In this document: positions 1-10,824 of the stretch, in pieces
Layout of the letters: every line of letters begins with the position of its first letter
Position numbering within the stretch: the first letter of the stretch is position 1
Origin: Nitriliruptoraceae bacterium
Lineage (GTDB): Bacteria; Actinomycetota; Nitriliruptoria; Nitriliruptorales; Nitriliruptoraceae
Reading direction: 5' to 3'
Assembly (NCBI GenBank): GCA_003558435.1
Contig: PWLR01000178.1
Location: 1 to 38,559, forward strand
DNA length: 38,559 bases
The notes under the pieces: model-generated
What the model saw: only the letters and a program-made list of their open reading frames with translations
Databases searched by the model: none
What the model was told of the DNA's origin: nothing
Position numbers and translations under genes: made by a program

Positions 1-52
1 GGGGTTCCATTTCGATCGGGCCGGTGCTCCGGCGGGGTGTCGCGGGGGACGT

Positions 53-90
53 ACGGGGTCGTGCGGCTCTCACGGGGTCGTGCGGCTCTC
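53..90. repeat. Perfect 19-bp tandem duplication
   Basis: A 19-bp unit at 53-71 is repeated exactly at 72-90, and the first five bases of a third copy follow at 91-95. It lies just downstream of the stop of the minus-strand IclR gene, in a stretch (1-119) where no gene is seen. A simple slippage duplication is the likeliest origin. A regulatory role cannot be shown. Confidence 0.9.
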
Positions 91-119
91 ACGGGCGCGC
101 GGGGGGTGCCGCCGGCGCT

Positions 120-914
120 TCACGAGGCGGCGCCGGTGGTCGGCGGCTCGGCACCGCCACCGAGCTGCCTCGACAGGCCGGCGGCGGCCGAGGTCACGGC
201 GGCCACCACGTCGGGCAGCCGGCCGTCGAGGCGGAACTTCGGGGCCGAGATGTTCAGCGACGCCACGATGCGGCCGCGGTAGTCGCGGACCGGGGCGGCG
301 ACCCCGATCAGGCCGACCTCGAACTCCTCGTCGACGACCGCGTAGCCGAGGCGCCTGGCCGTGACGATGCGCTCGTGCAGCTGCCGCACCGAGGTCGGAC
401 CGCCGCGGCCGCTGACCGCGAACGGCTCACCGTCGAGCAACTCCTCGAGTTCGCCCGAGTCGTGGTCGAGCACCAGCGCCCGGCCGGCGGACGAGTTGTG
501 CACCGGGATGGTGCGCCCGACCCACCCGGCGGTCATCACGGCGCGGGCGGCCGGCGACTCGGTCTGGACCGTCACCACCTCGTGGCCGCGCAGCACCGCG
601 AGGTGGCTGCGTTCGTGGGTGCGCTCGACCAGGGCCAGCAGCACCGGTGGCGCGAGTTCGAGCAGGCGCCGGTCACCGGCGCGGGCGGCCATCGCGAACA
701 GGCCCCACCCGAGGCGGTAGGTGCGCGTCTCCGGGTCCCGCTCGACGAGCCCCGCGTCGTCGAGGACCCGCAGCATGCGCGAGACCTGCCCCTTGTCCAT
801 GCCGAGTCGTTCGGCGAGTCGGTTGACACCGATCCCGCCGGCGGCGATGACCTCGTCGGCACCCAACGCCGTGAAGAGGGACAATCCCCGCCTGAAGCTG
901 CTCGCATCCGCCAT
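120..914 (-). CDS. IclR family transcriptional regulator
   Basis: This is a 264-residue DNA-binding regulator of the IclR family, which usually control catabolic operons through a small-molecule effector. The N-terminal winged helix-turn-helix covers about residues 9-70 (LSLFTALGADEV, then VNRLAERLGMDKGQVSRMLR, a classical recognition helix). The effector-binding domain follows from about residue 85 and contains TAGWVGRTIPVHNSSAGRA near the middle. The start at 914 was chosen because MADASSFRRGLSLF is the normal family N-terminus; the frame stays open to 1019 but that extension is arginine-rich with no domain. It is divergent from the DUF6282 hydrolase at 1043, with 128 bp between them, so local control of that gene is a reasonable inference. 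The effector is unknown. Confidence 0.92.
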   Translation of the reverse strand: MADASSFRRGLSLFTALGADEVIAAGGIGVNRLAERLGMDKGQVSRMLRVLDDAGLVERDPETRTYRLGWGLFAMAARAGDRRLLELAPPVLLALVERTHERSHLAVLRGHEVVTVQTESPAARAVMTAGWVGRTIPVHNSSAGRALVLDHDSGELEELLDGEPFAVSGRGGPTSVRQLHERIVTARRLGYAVVDEEFEVGLIGVAAPVRDYRGRIVASLNISAPKFRLDGRLPDVVAAVTSAAAGLSRQLGGGAEPPTTGAAS

Positions 915-947
915 GGGCGCGACTCTGACATACTCGACTAGACCCCG

Positions 948-972
948 CAACCGATGTTGTCCATAGCGCAAC
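948..972. promoter_or_regulatory. Candidate IclR operator in divergent intergenic region
   Basis: The 128-bp region between the divergent IclR gene and the DUF6282 gene holds three CAAC/GTTG half sites: CAAC at 948-951, GTTG at 956-959 and CAAC at 969-972. They make the nested inverted pairs CAACcgatGTTG and GTTGtccatagcgCAAC. IclR proteins commonly bind short inverted repeats in such positions. Seen: the half sites. Inferred: their use by this regulator. Confidence 0.35.
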
Positions 973-1042
973 GACGGCCCGGCGATGCCCCGACCGTGCC
1001 ATCCGCGTCCGACCCACACCCGTCCACCGCCAGGGAGCCCGC

Positions 1043-1873
1043 ATGTTCGATGTGCACGTGCATGCCGGGCCGTGCGTGGTCGAACGCGCGGCCGACGACC
1101 TCGACACGGTGGCGACCTACGAGGCCGCCGGGTTCGACGGGTGCGTGCTCAAGGGTCATTGCGAACCGACGGTGGGTCGCGCGGCGGCGGCCGGCAAGGG
1201 TCGCGACCTCGCCGTCCACGGCGGCATCGTGCTGAACGCCACGGTCGGTGGCTTCAACCCGGTCGCCGTCGCCGCCGCACTGAGCATGGGCGGTCGCGTG
1301 GTGTGGCTGCCGACCGTGGATGCCCGGGCCCACCACGCCTCCGGGTTGGACCACCCGCCCTCGTGCGCACCGGCGCTACCGCGTGGGCCGGGGTACGCGG
1401 CGCCGCCCGTCGACCCGTCGGGCACCGCCGCCCTGCGCACCGTGTTCGGGTTGATCGCCGATGCCGACGCGGTGCTGGCGACGGGCCACCTCGGCGCGGA
1501 CGAGACCGCCTGGGTGGTGGCCGAGGCGCGCCGCTGCGGCGTCCGGCGCCTGCTGCTGACCCACCCGTCGTTCACCGTGCCCGGCCTGTCGGCGGCCGCC
1601 ACCCGGGAACTGACCGATCAGGGTGCCGTCGCGGAGATCACCGCCTACCAGTGGTTGCACCAGGCCGGGATGGATGCATCGACGTTGGCCGCGTTCATCC
1701 GCGCGGTCGGGTACCCGCACTGCTTGCTGTCGTCGGACGTCGGCCAGCCCACCTCGCCGTCAGCCCCACAGGCACTCGCCGATCTGATCGAGGCGCTGAC
1801 GGCCGAAGGGCTGGACCGCGGCGCCCTGCGGGCGATGGCCTCCGAGATCCCCGCGACACTCGTCACGCCGTGA
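1043..1873 (+). CDS. DUF6282-type amidohydrolase-superfamily protein
   Basis: This is a 276-residue protein with the metal-ligand pattern of a TIM-barrel metal-dependent hydrolase. It has the HxH pair at the very N-terminus (H5, H7 in DVHVHAGP), K37 and H39 in LKGHC, H149 in ATGHLG, H174 in LLTHPSF and D232 in SSDVGQ, consistent with a mono- or binuclear metal site. The family is best matched to DUF6282, whose substrates are unknown. The ATG at 1043 puts the HxH at residues 5-7, as in related enzymes; a start much further upstream is unlikely. The gene is divergent from an IclR regulator, which suggests inducible catabolism of a cyclic amide, ester or lactone. The exact reaction is not known. 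Confidence 0.8.
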   Translation: MFDVHVHAGPCVVERAADDLDTVATYEAAGFDGCVLKGHCEPTVGRAAAAGKGRDLAVHGGIVLNATVGGFNPVAVAAALSMGGRVVWLPTVDARAHHASGLDHPPSCAPALPRGPGYAAPPVDPSGTAALRTVFGLIADADAVLATGHLGADETAWVVAEARRCGVRRLLLTHPSFTVPGLSAAATRELTDQGAVAEITAYQWLHQAGMDASTLAAFIRAVGYPHCLLSSDVGQPTSPSAPQALADLIEALTAEGLDRGALRAMASEIPATLVTP

Positions 1874-2013
1874 CCCCCACGCGCGAGCGGCCCAGCGAGC
1901 GGCCCGGCCACCACCCCGACGATCACCCACGACACTGGCAGCCAGACGCGACACCGGCCGCCAGCGGCGATGCCAGCGAAGCGGCGATCAGCCGCGACAC
2001 TCGTCACGCCGTG
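1851..2013. repeat. 22-bp direct repeat copying the 3' end of the DUF6282 gene
   Basis: The 22 bp at 1851-1872, which encode the last codons of the DUF6282 gene and run into its stop codon, recur exactly at 1992-2013. The offset is 141 bp, a multiple of three. The stretch between (1873-1991) has no gene and is rich in short GCGAGCGG- and GCGAC-type repeats. This looks like a partial tail duplication that has since decayed. No gene is seen between 1874 and 2106. Confidence 0.85.
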
Positions 2014-2106
2014 CCCCCGCGCGGTCCCCGGGCGGAAGTTCGCGAGCCGTGCGGGGGTTGAGGTTGGTGCAGCCGCTGATGACCTGCCACCGGAGGAGAA
2101 GACCAC

Positions 2107-2625
2107 GTGCCACGTTCACCGTTCCGACTCGTGGCCGCCGCGCTGGCCTCGGGCGTGATCCTCGCCGCGTGCAGCGGCCAGGGCGCGGACGAGCTCGCCG
2201 GTCCACCGGTCCCGGATCGCACCTACGAGACCTTCGAGGGCGGGTCGACCTCCTTGGAGGCCTTCGAGGGTGAACCGATGGTGGTCAACTTCTTCGCCTC
2301 CTGGTGTCCGCCCTGCGTCGCGGAGATGCCGGACTTCGAGCGCGTCCACCTCGCCGTGCAGGACCGGGTCCGCTTCGTCGGGCTCAACACCCAGGACAAC
2401 CTCGCCGCCGCCCAGGACCTGGTCGAACGGACCGGCGTCACCTACGACATCGGGCTGGATCCCGACGGCGAGCTGTTCCGCGACTTCGAGGTGATCGCGA
2501 TGCCGAGCACGTTCTTCGTCGACGCCGACGGGGCCGTCGTGCATCGGCACGCCGGGTTGATGACCGAACAGCAACTGCGGGACCTGGTGGACGAACACCT
2601 CCTCGACGGTGATCAGGCGGCTTGA
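2107..2625 (+). CDS. TlpA/ResA-like lipoprotein thioredoxin
   Basis: This is a 172-residue membrane-tethered thiol-disulphide oxidoreductase. The signal peptide ends in a lipobox LAAC (residues 19-22), so C22 is the likely lipidated residue. The thioredoxin fold follows with the active site WCPPC (C67, C70) and the cis-proline loop AMPSTFF (P133). It starts with GTG at 2107, preceded by a good ribosome site (GGAGGAG near 2092-2098). Its stop overlaps the start of the CcdA gene by one base. TlpA/CcdA pairs pass electrons from cytoplasmic thioredoxin to extracytoplasmic disulphides, often for cytochrome c maturation. No haem-handling gene (resB, ccsA) is in the window, so the client is unknown. 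Confidence 0.93.
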   Translation: MPRSPFRLVAAALASGVILAACSGQGADELAGPPVPDRTYETFEGGSTSLEAFEGEPMVVNFFASWCPPCVAEMPDFERVHLAVQDRVRFVGLNTQDNLAAAQDLVERTGVTYDIGLDPDGELFRDFEVIAMPSTFFVDADGAVVHRHAGLMTEQQLRDLVDEHLLDGDQAA

Positions 2626-3545
2626 TGGAGATCCCCTTCGCGCTGGCGTTCACCGCGGGCCTCGTCGCGACCATCAACCCCTGCGGTTTCGCGATGCTGC
2701 CCGCCTACCTGTCGTACTTCATGGGCCTGGACGACGACCAGGCCGCCCCCGCCTCCGCCGCCGGCGGTATCGGCCGGGGGTTGCTCGTCGGTGCCGTGGT
2801 GTCCGCCGGCTTCCTGACCGTGTTCGGTCTGGCCGGCATCCTGATCACCCTGGGGGTCCAGGCCGTGGTGGAGATGCTGCCCTGGGCCGCCATGATCGTT
2901 GGCGTCGGGGTCGTCGGGTTGGGCATCGCCATGCTGGGCGGCTTCGAGATGCGAGCCGTGCTCCCGAAGCTCGGCAGGGCCAGCGAGGGTCGGCAGCTAC
3001 GCGGGGTGTTCCTGTTCGGGGTCTCCTACGCGGTCGCCTCGTTGTCGTGCACCCTGCCCGTCTTCCTCATCGTGGTGGCGGGAGCCATCCCCCAGCTCGG
3101 TTTCGTCGCCGGGGTGGCGACGTTCCTGGTCTACGGGATCGGCATGTCGACGCTACTGCTGGTGGTCACCCTCGCCCTGGCGGTCGGCAAGGGCGCGGTC
3201 ATCGGGTGGCTACGCCGCTCCTCGCAGTACGTCAACCGGATCGCCGGAGGCATCCTCATCCTGGCGGGGACCTACATCGTGGTGTTCTGGGTCACGACGT
3301 TGAGCGGGGACGGCACCTCGCCGCTGGCTGCTGTGGTGTGGGTCGAGCGGCTGTCGTCGACCGCGACCAACTGGGTCGCCGATCGGGCCCTGTCGTTGGG
3401 GATCGCGTCGGCCGTGCTGCTGACGGCGGTGACCGCCCCCGTCGTGTGGCGACTCCGACGCACGGCTCGTACCGGAGCTCGGCCCGGGACCCGCTCGGAG
3501 GCGCGCTCGCAGGCCGACCCCGAGGTCGGTTCCGAAGGCCGTTGA
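2625..3545 (+). CDS. ccdA: CcdA-type transmembrane thiol electron carrier
   Basis: This is a 306-residue integral membrane protein of the CcdA/DsbD beta-domain family. The redox cysteines are C20 in INPCGFAMLP and C142 in SLSCTLPVF, in the usual pseudo-symmetric positions. At least six hydrophobic segments are visible (about 3-33, 53-80, 85-107, 128-153, 157-187, 205-225) and a further one lies near residue 265. It is longer than the minimal CcdA of about 240 residues because of a charged, low-complexity C-terminal tail (after about 285). The ATG at 2625 shares its first base with the TGA of the thioredoxin gene (TGATG), so translation is probably coupled. It should shuttle electrons from cytoplasmic thioredoxin to the TlpA-like lipoprotein. 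Confidence 0.93.
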   Translation: MEIPFALAFTAGLVATINPCGFAMLPAYLSYFMGLDDDQAAPASAAGGIGRGLLVGAVVSAGFLTVFGLAGILITLGVQAVVEMLPWAAMIVGVGVVGLGIAMLGGFEMRAVLPKLGRASEGRQLRGVFLFGVSYAVASLSCTLPVFLIVVAGAIPQLGFVAGVATFLVYGIGMSTLLLVVTLALAVGKGAVIGWLRRSSQYVNRIAGGILILAGTYIVVFWVTTLSGDGTSPLAAVVWVERLSSTATNWVADRALSLGIASAVLLTAVTAPVVWRLRRTARTGARPGTRSEARSQADPEVGSEGR

Positions 3546-3621
3546 CCGGCCCGAGCGCGGGCCCCGCTCACTCAACCCCGTCGCCGTCCACATGACGGCC
3601 CGAACATCAGGAACCGATCCC

Positions 3622-3906
3622 ATGCCAAGAGCTATCTGGAACGGCCAGGTCATCGCCGACGCCCCCGAGACCCTCATGGTCGAAGGCAACCACTACTTCC
3701 CGCCCGCCACCGTCGATGCCACGCTGGTGCGTGCGAGCGACACCACGACGCGCTGCCACTGGAAGGGCGAGGCGTCCTACGTCGACCTGGTCGTGAACGG
3801 CGAGGTCGGTCCCGACGCTGCCTGGTACTACCCGGAGCCGCTCGAGAAGGCGACCGACATCACCGGCCACTACGCCTTCGGCCGCGGGGTCACGATCGAG
3901 CCGTGA
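3622..3906 (+). CDS. DUF427 domain protein
   Basis: This is a 94-residue single-domain protein of the DUF427 family, common in actinobacteria. The diagnostic stretch TRCHWKGEASYVDLVVNG is present (about residues 50-67), followed by AAWYYPEPLEKATDITGHYAF. The start is set at the second ATG (3622), where RAIWNGQVIADA begins the family domain and an AGGA lies about nine bases upstream. An ATG at 3592 would add ten residues. The biochemical function of DUF427 is not established. It sits 76 bp downstream of ccdA on the same strand but there is no clear link to it. Confidence 0.85.
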   Translation: MPRAIWNGQVIADAPETLMVEGNHYFPPATVDATLVRASDTTTRCHWKGEASYVDLVVNGEVGPDAAWYYPEPLEKATDITGHYAFGRGVTIEP

Positions 3907-3992
3907 CCCGTGACGACGCGCGTTGCGTGAGACCGTGACGGACGGGCACGACACCGGCTTTCGCGCCGAGCACGACGCCGGCAAGCGCGCCA

Positions 3993-4028
3993 GGGCGCGA
4001 CACCGTGAGCGCGCCGGGCGCGACACCG
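3993..4028. repeat. 13-bp direct repeat upstream of small membrane protein gene
   Basis: GGGCGCGACACCG occurs at 3993-4005 and again at 4016-4028. The second copy ends five bases before a TAGATT hexamer (4033-4038), which resembles an actinobacterial -10 box for the gene at 4078. The repeat could be an operator, but this is inference from position only. Confidence 0.5.
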
Positions 4029-4077
4029 GGGGTAGATTCCGTCGGAGAGCGAGCCCAGCGGCGACGAGGAGACCCAG

Positions 4078-4290
4078 GTGGCGAACCGCGTGCGACAGAC
4101 GGAGACGGCGGGAACCCGGCGCGACCCCTCGGCACCGAAGGGCCATCCGACGCCGGGGCGCAAACAGCGCAACGCGCAGGCCCGTGCCCGGGCGCGCCGG
4201 CACCGGCGCAACGTGCGCTTGTGGTGGACGGGTCTGGCGATCGTGGTGGTCGGCTCGCTGGCCGCGCTGATCGTGACCGGGACCGGCTGA
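4078..4290 (+). CDS. Small basic single-pass membrane protein, function unknown
   Basis: This is a 70-residue protein with a strongly basic, Arg-rich N-terminal half (KQRNAQARARARRHRRN around residues 29-43) and one hydrophobic helix near the C-terminus (about 50-67, LWWTGLAIVVVGSLAALIV). The GTG start at 4078 has a GAGGAG ribosome site about seven bases upstream, and a TAGATT -10-like box lies at 4033-4038. Orientation by the positive-inside rule puts the basic part in the cytoplasm. No family is recognised. It converges on the minus-strand gene ending at 4311. A short inverted repeat (CGGGAC 4278-4283 with GTCCCG 4302-4307) could terminate both. Confidence 0.6.
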   Translation: MANRVRQTETAGTRRDPSAPKGHPTPGRKQRNAQARARARRHRRNVRLWWTGLAIVVVGSLAALIVTGTG

Positions 4291-4310
4291 CCCGCGACCG
4301 AGTCCCGCGC

Positions 4311-4640
4311 CTAGTCCCGGGTGACGGCCATCTCCCCGAGTTCCGACCAGTCATCCTGATCGAGTTCGAAGTTCACGACCCGGGGCGTCTCGACCAGGTA
4401 GGGCGGCAGGGTGCGCTGCGCCTCCTTGAAGTGGTCGGACTGCACGTGCGCTCCGCCGGCCTCGCCGTCGCGGAAGGCCTCGACCAGGACGTACTCGTCG
4501 GGGTCCTCGATGCTGCGTGACCAGTCGAACCACAGACACCCCGGTTCGTTCCGGGTGGCCTCCGTGAACGCCGACGCGATCTGGGGCCAATCGTCGGCGT
4601 GGTCGGGCCGGACACGGAACTTGGCGGTGATGAAGATCAT
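4311..4640 (-). CDS. Antibiotic biosynthesis monooxygenase (ABM) fold protein
   Basis: This is a 109-residue ferredoxin-like alpha/beta-barrel protein of the ABM/YgiN type. Visible hallmarks are MIFITAKFRVRPDHADDW at the N-terminus, NEPGCLWFDWSRSIEDPDEYVLVEAF in the centre and HVQSDHFKEA after it. Family members act as cofactor-free quinol monooxygenases or haem-degrading enzymes, or have unknown roles; the substrate cannot be read here. The start at 4640 fits the family N-terminus, and the open frame up to 4799 is an extension without similarity. The gene lies 85 bp downstream of the universal stress protein gene on the same strand, so co-expression is possible. Confidence 0.85.
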   Translation of the reverse strand: MIFITAKFRVRPDHADDWPQIASAFTEATRNEPGCLWFDWSRSIEDPDEYVLVEAFRDGEAGGAHVQSDHFKEAQRTLPPYLVETPRVVNFELDQDDWSELGEMAVTRD

Positions 4641-4725
4641 GGCTGCCTCGTCGGGTCGTCGACCGCCCGAGGATAGGGCGACGACCCGCCGCGGTTCCCG
4701 ACCTATCGGACCTGCCGCCTGATGA

Positions 4726-5205
4726 CTAGCGGACCACCAGCACGGGGCACTGCGCGTGATGGAGGACCTGCTGGGAGACCGACCCGACCAGCAGACCACG
4801 GAAGCCGCCGTGGCCGCGGCTACCGACCACGACCATGTCCGCCTCGCGGCTCATCTCGATCAGGGTCTTCGCGGGATCGCGAGCCACCACCAGTCGCTTG
4901 ATCACCGGCCCGGTGTCGTCGGCGCCGATCGAGCTGAGCGCATCGTGGATGAGCCGCTCCGCCTGCTGCCGTGCGATGGTCTCCTGCTCCGCGCGGTCCT
5001 CTCGCTCCCGCGCCGTGAGCCGCTCCATGGACTCGGCCGAGAGGTGGGAGTACGAGTACGGGTTGTGGCTGCGGACCGCAGGCGACGTGTAGGCGTGCAC
5101 CACGACCAGGGCCGTATCACCCCGCAGCTTCGCCTCGCTCCAGGCCCAGGCGAGGGCTCGGTTCGATGCGGCGGACCCATCCGCTCCGACGACGATCTCC
5201 ATCAT
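4726..5205 (-). CDS. Universal stress protein (UspA family)
   Basis: This is a 159-residue single-domain universal stress protein. It begins MMEIVVGADGSAASNRALAW, with the conserved Asp after the first strand. It carries the complete ATP-binding pattern G-2x-G-9x-G-S at residues 128-142 (GSRGHGGFRGLLVGS), followed by the usual C-terminal CPVLVV strand, so it should be an ATP-binding type member. Between them is a long charged helix (about 57-90). The start at 5205 has a GGGAG about eight bases upstream; a second ATG follows directly. Expression under stress or non-growth conditions is typical for the family. Confidence 0.92.
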   Translation of the reverse strand: MMEIVVGADGSAASNRALAWAWSEAKLRGDTALVVVHAYTSPAVRSHNPYSYSHLSAESMERLTAREREDRAEQETIARQQAERLIHDALSSIGADDTGPVIKRLVVARDPAKTLIEMSREADMVVVGSRGHGGFRGLLVGSVSQQVLHHAQCPVLVVR

Positions 5206-5242
5206 GTCTCTACTCCCTACCCGTGCTCGGGGCCGCGTTCGG

Positions 5243-5270
5243 CCGGTACAGATCCGCCGGTACACATCCC
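5243..5270. repeat. Imperfect 14-bp tandem repeat upstream of the usp gene
   Basis: CCGGTACAGATCCG at 5243-5256 is followed directly by CCGGTACACATCCC at 5257-5270 (12 of 14 identical). It lies 38-65 bp upstream of the usp start, a place for an activator or promoter element. A role is inferred from position only. Confidence 0.45.
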
Positions 5271-5373
5271 TCGGCCGCTCTGGTTCGGTGCCGGATCGGG
5301 TGCGGTATCTGGGTGAGGGCACCATCATGGAGCACGGGACCCGCGGACCGACAGGGTCGGAGGACCACGTTCG

Positions 5374-5395
5374 GACGCTGAAGGGCCCCAGCGTC
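5374..5395 (-). terminator. Hairpin downstream of leuA
   Basis: GACGCTG (5374-5380) and CAGCGTC (5389-5395) form a perfect 7-bp stem with an 8-base loop, 18 bp after the leuA stop codon. There is no run of U on the minus transcript, as is common in actinobacteria. A second small stem lies at 5348-5360. Termination or mRNA 3'-end protection is inferred. Confidence 0.45.
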
Positions 5396-5412
5396 GCGAG
5401 CGCTCGTCGTGG

Positions 5413-7470
<2,058 letters not shown>

Positions 7471-7501
7471 TCACGACGCCCGGCCCGTTGGGAGCCCATC
7501 C

Positions 7502-9292
7502 GTGGAGAACCTCGCCGTCCTCAGCCTGCTCGCCTTCTTGCCGATCCTGGTGATCGGGATCCTGCTCGTCGGCCTGCGATGGTCCGCTCGTAACGCGATG
7601 GCGGTGGGTTTCGTCGTGGTGGTCGTCGTGTCGTTCGGGGTCTGGGAGGTCGAACCCGTCGCCATCGCCGCCTCGGTCGTCGAGGGCCTGGGCATCTCGC
7701 TCGACATCCTCTACATCGTGTTCGGGGCGTTGCTGTTGCTGGCCACCATGACCGCGTCCGGTGCGATGTCGAGCATCCGGGCCGCGTTCACCCGGGTCAG
7801 TCCCGACCGACGCGTCCAGGCGGTGATCATCGCCTGGCTGTTCGGCTCGTTCATCGAGGGCGCGTCGGGCTTCGGCACGCCGGCCGCCGTGGCCGCACCG
7901 TTGCTGCTCGCGCTCGGGTTCCCCGCGATGGCGGCGGTGATGTGCGGGTTGATCATCCAGTCGACACCGGTGACCTTCGGGGCGCTCGGCACCCCGGTGA
8001 TCATCGGGGTGAACGGCGGGTTGGCGGGGACCGCGGCCGAGGCCAGCATCGTGGAGGGGGGTGGCACGCTCAGCGGCTACCTCGGGGACGTGGCGCTCGG
8101 GGCCGCCACCGTCCACGGGATCGTCGGGCTCCTGATCCCGCTGTTCATGGTGTGCCTGCTCACCCGCTTCTTCGGACCGAACAAGCGCTTCAGCGAGGGG
8201 CTCGCGATCTGGCCGTTCGCGATCTTCGCCGCGCTCGCGATGATCGTGCCCTACTGGCTGACCGCGTGGCTGCTGGGTCCGGAGTTCCCGTCGCTGTTCG
8301 GTGGCCTGATCGGGCTCGCGATCGTGATCACCGCCACCCGCAAGGGGTTCCTGCAGCCGGCCACGCCCTGGCAGTTCGCCGAGCGCAGCACCTGGGCGGA
8401 CGAGTGGATGGGGGACCTGAAGCCCGATGACGCCGCTCCCCGCCAGGTCATCGGCACCGCGCGCGCCTGGTCGCCCTACGTGCTGCTCGCCGGGATCCTG
8501 GTCCTCACCCGCATCCCCGAACTCGGGCTGCAGGCGGCGCTCCAGGGCGTGAACCCGACCTGGTCCGACATCTTCGGGGTCGAGGGCCTCAACGCCGGGT
8601 TCCAGTTCCTCTACCTGCCCGGCTTCGTGTTCCTGGTGGCCGTGATCGCCAGCTACGGGCTGCACCGCATGAAGCTCAGCGAGATCCGGTCCTCGTGGGC
8701 CACGGCCGGCAAACAGATCGTGAAGGCCGCGCCCGCGATCCTGATCGCGGTGCCCCTGGTCCGGATCTTCATCAACTCCGGCGTCGACTTCAACGCCAGC
8801 GACCTGGCGTCGATGCCGCTGACCCTCGCGGAGGGCGCCGCCGCGGCCACCGGGTCGGCGTGGCCGCTGGTCGCGCCCTTCGTGGGCGGGCTGGGAGCGT
8901 TCGCCGCCGGCTCCAACACGATCAGCAACCTGATGTTCTCCCAGTTCCAGTTCGCCACCGCGGAGGGCATCGGCGTGGCCACCGTCCCGATCGTGGCCGC
9001 ACAGGCCGTGGGGGGCGCCGCGGGCAACATGCTCACCGTCCACAACGTGGTCGCGGCCGCCGCCACCGTCGGATTGGTCGGACGGGAAGGCGATCTGATG
9101 CGTAAGGTCGCCATCCCCTGCCTGTATTACCTGTTCGTCGCGGGGATCGTCAGCTACCTGATCGTGTGGGGTGTCGGCCTCAACGCCGGGACCGCCGGAC
9201 TGGTGATCGCGTTGGCGGTCGCCGGTCTGGTGATCCGGGCGGCGGCCAAGGAACGAAGCGCGAGCGAGCCGTCCCCGAGGAGTGATGTGTGA
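7502..9292 (+). CDS. lldP: LctP-family lactate/glycolate permease
   Basis: This is a 596-residue integral membrane transporter of the LctP family (LldP/GlcA type), which imports L-lactate, D-lactate or glycolate with protons. About a dozen hydrophobic segments are visible. Family hallmarks include [17 protein letters not shown] (near residues 117-133) and the C-terminal [23 protein letters not shown] and [14 protein letters not shown]. The GTG at 7502 was chosen because GGGAG sits seven bases upstream and the first hydrophobic helix follows at once; the upstream open frame to 7400 is non-conserved. Its stop overlaps the glcD start (GTGA), so the transporter is co-translated with the three-subunit flavin oxidase. 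This makes glycolate or D-lactate the likely substrate. Confidence 0.94.
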   Translation: MENLAVLSLLAFLPILVIGILLVGLRWSARNAMAVGFVVVVVVSFGVWEVEPVAIAASVVEGLGISLDILYIVFGALLLLATMTASGAMSSIRAAFTRVSPDRRVQAVIIAWLFGSFIEGASGFGTPAAVAAPLLLALGFPAMAAVMCGLIIQSTPVTFGALGTPVIIGVNGGLAGTAAEASIVEGGGTLSGYLGDVALGAATVHGIVGLLIPLFMVCLLTRFFGPNKRFSEGLAIWPFAIFAALAMIVPYWLTAWLLGPEFPSLFGGLIGLAIVITATRKGFLQPATPWQFAERSTWADEWMGDLKPDDAAPRQVIGTARAWSPYVLLAGILVLTRIPELGLQAALQGVNPTWSDIFGVEGLNAGFQFLYLPGFVFLVAVIASYGLHRMKLSEIRSSWATAGKQIVKAAPAILIAVPLVRIFINSGVDFNASDLASMPLTLAEGAAAATGSAWPLVAPFVGGLGAFAAGSNTISNLMFSQFQFATAEGIGVATVPIVAAQAVGGAAGNMLTVHNVVAAAATVGLVGREGDLMRKVAIPCLYYLFVAGIVSYLIVWGVGLNAGTAGLVIALAVAGLVIRAAAKERSASEPSPRSDV

Positions 9293-10824
9293 CCACCACC
9301 GAGGGCGCGAGACGACGACCGTGGGCCCGACGCGCAGCCGCCAAGGCCGGTCCGCTGCCGTGGCTGGAGGCGGGCTCCGGGCTGACCGACCGCGAACGGG
9401 CACTGCTCACCGCCGTGCACGGACTCGTCGGTGACGACGGTCTCCGCGCCGGCGAACTCGGCCGGGCGACCTACCGCCGGGACGCGTCGTTCCTCAACGC
9501 CGACCCGTTGGGGGTCGCACTGCCGTGGACCGTGGAGCAGACCGCCGCGGTGGTGCGGGCCTGCCGGGACCACGGGGTGCCGTTCACCCCGCGGGCCGCC
9601 GGCACGGGCCTGGCGGGTGGCGCGACACCCACCGGCGAGGGTGGCGTGCGCCCGTTGGTGGTCAGCGTCGCGCGGATGGACCGGTTGCGCGAACTGGACG
9701 TGACCAACCGACGGGCGTGGGTCGAGCCCGGCCTCGTCAACGCACGTCTCGGCCGCGCCGCGGCGGTCCACGGTCTGCGGTTCGCCCCGGACCCCGCCAG
9801 CCAGATCGCGGCCACCCTCGGCGGCAACGTCTCGACCAACGCCGGCGGGATCCACGTGCTGACCTACGGCGTGATGAGCCAGCACGTGCTGGCGGTGGAA
9901 CTGATGGACGCCGACGGGGTCGTGCACCTGCTCGACGGCACCGCACCGGAACTGGCGGGTATCGACCTCCGCGGTGTGAGCGTCGGGGGCGAGGGCACGC
10001 TCGGGATCGTCACGGGCGCCTGCCTGCGCCTGCTCCCGGCTCCCCCGTCGGTCGGCACGATGCTGGCCGGGTTCCCATCGCTGCGGCAGGCCGCGGCCAT
10101 GGTCGGCGACCTGGTGACCTCCGACCGCCTTCCCGACGCGGTGGAGCTGATGGACGCGCGCGCGGTCGGCCTCGTGGAGGGCTACGCGAACGCGGGCTAC
10201 CCCATCGACGCGGCGGCCGTGCTGCTGATCGAGTTCGAGGGCCTGCCCCACGCGGTCGCGGCCGGGATCGACACCGCCGAGGCCCTGGCACAGGCCAACG
10301 GCGCCACCTCGGTCACCCGGGCGCAGGACGCCGCGGAACGGGCCCGGATCTGGAAGGGGCGCAAGGCCGTCGCCGGCGCCATCGCCAAACGCGCCCCCGA
10401 CTTCTTCCTCCAGGACGTGGTGGTCCCGCGCTCGCGTCTGGGCGAGATGCTCGACGCGGTGGTCGCCATCGGCGAGCGTGAACGCCTGGAGATCCTCAAC
10501 GTCGTGCACGCGGGCGACGGCAACCTGCACCCGTTCGTGCTGTTCGACCGGCGCGAGCAGGGGGTCCTCGACCGGGTCTTCGCGGCCGGCCACGACATCG
10601 TCACCACCGCGCTCGACCTCGACGGGACCGTGACCGGCGAGCACGGCGTCGGCATCGAGAAGCGCGACTTCCTGTCCCAGGTGTTCAGCGAGGACGACCT
10701 GGCCGTCCAACGCGCGGTCCGCGAGGCGATCGAGCCCAGCGGGCTCGCCAACCCCGACAAGGTGCTCCCCAGCACCGTCGGATGCCTGGAGGCCCGTATG
10801 GTCCCGGAAGGTGCCTGGGTATGA
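9289..10824 (+). CDS. glcD: Glycolate/D-lactate oxidase FAD subunit GlcD
   Basis: This is a 511-residue flavoprotein subunit that oxidises glycolate to glyoxylate (or D-lactate to pyruvate). The PCMH-type FAD domain carries [16 protein letters not shown] (101-116) and the second FAD segment [19 protein letters not shown] (169-187). The C-terminal cap has the catalytic and metal-site signatures [11 protein letters not shown] (405-415) and [10 protein letters not shown] (449-458). It starts with GTG at 9289, sharing four bases with the permease stop. A 30-residue basic N-terminal extension precedes the domain. The presence of separate GlcE and GlcF genes favours the membrane-linked three-subunit complex over a soluble D-lactate dehydrogenase. 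Confidence 0.95.
   Translation: MTTTEGARRRPWARRAAAKAGPLPWLEAGSGLTDRERALLTAVHGLVGDDGLRAGELGRATYRRDASFLNADPLGVALPWTVEQTAAVVRACRDHGVPFTPRAAGTGLAGGATPTGEGGVRPLVVSVARMDRLRELDVTNRRAWVEPGLVNARLGRAAAVHGLRFAPDPASQIAATLGGNVSTNAGGIHVLTYGVMSQHVLAVELMDADGVVHLLDGTAPELAGIDLRGVSVGGEGTLGIVTGACLRLLPAPPSVGTMLAGFPSLRQAAAMVGDLVTSDRLPDAVELMDARAVGLVEGYANAGYPIDAAAVLLIEFEGLPHAVAAGIDTAEALAQANGATSVTRAQDAAERARIWKGRKAVAGAIAKRAPDFFLQDVVVPRSRLGEMLDAVVAIGERERLEILNVVHAGDGNLHPFVLFDRREQGVLDRVFAAGHDIVTTALDLDGTVTGEHGVGIEKRDFLSQVFSEDDLAVQRAVREAIEPSGLANPDKVLPSTVGCLEARMVPEGAWV

Noticed and set aside
9154..10710. 518-codon minus-strand frame opposite glcD
   Set aside because: Shadow of glcD; no start signal and no family.
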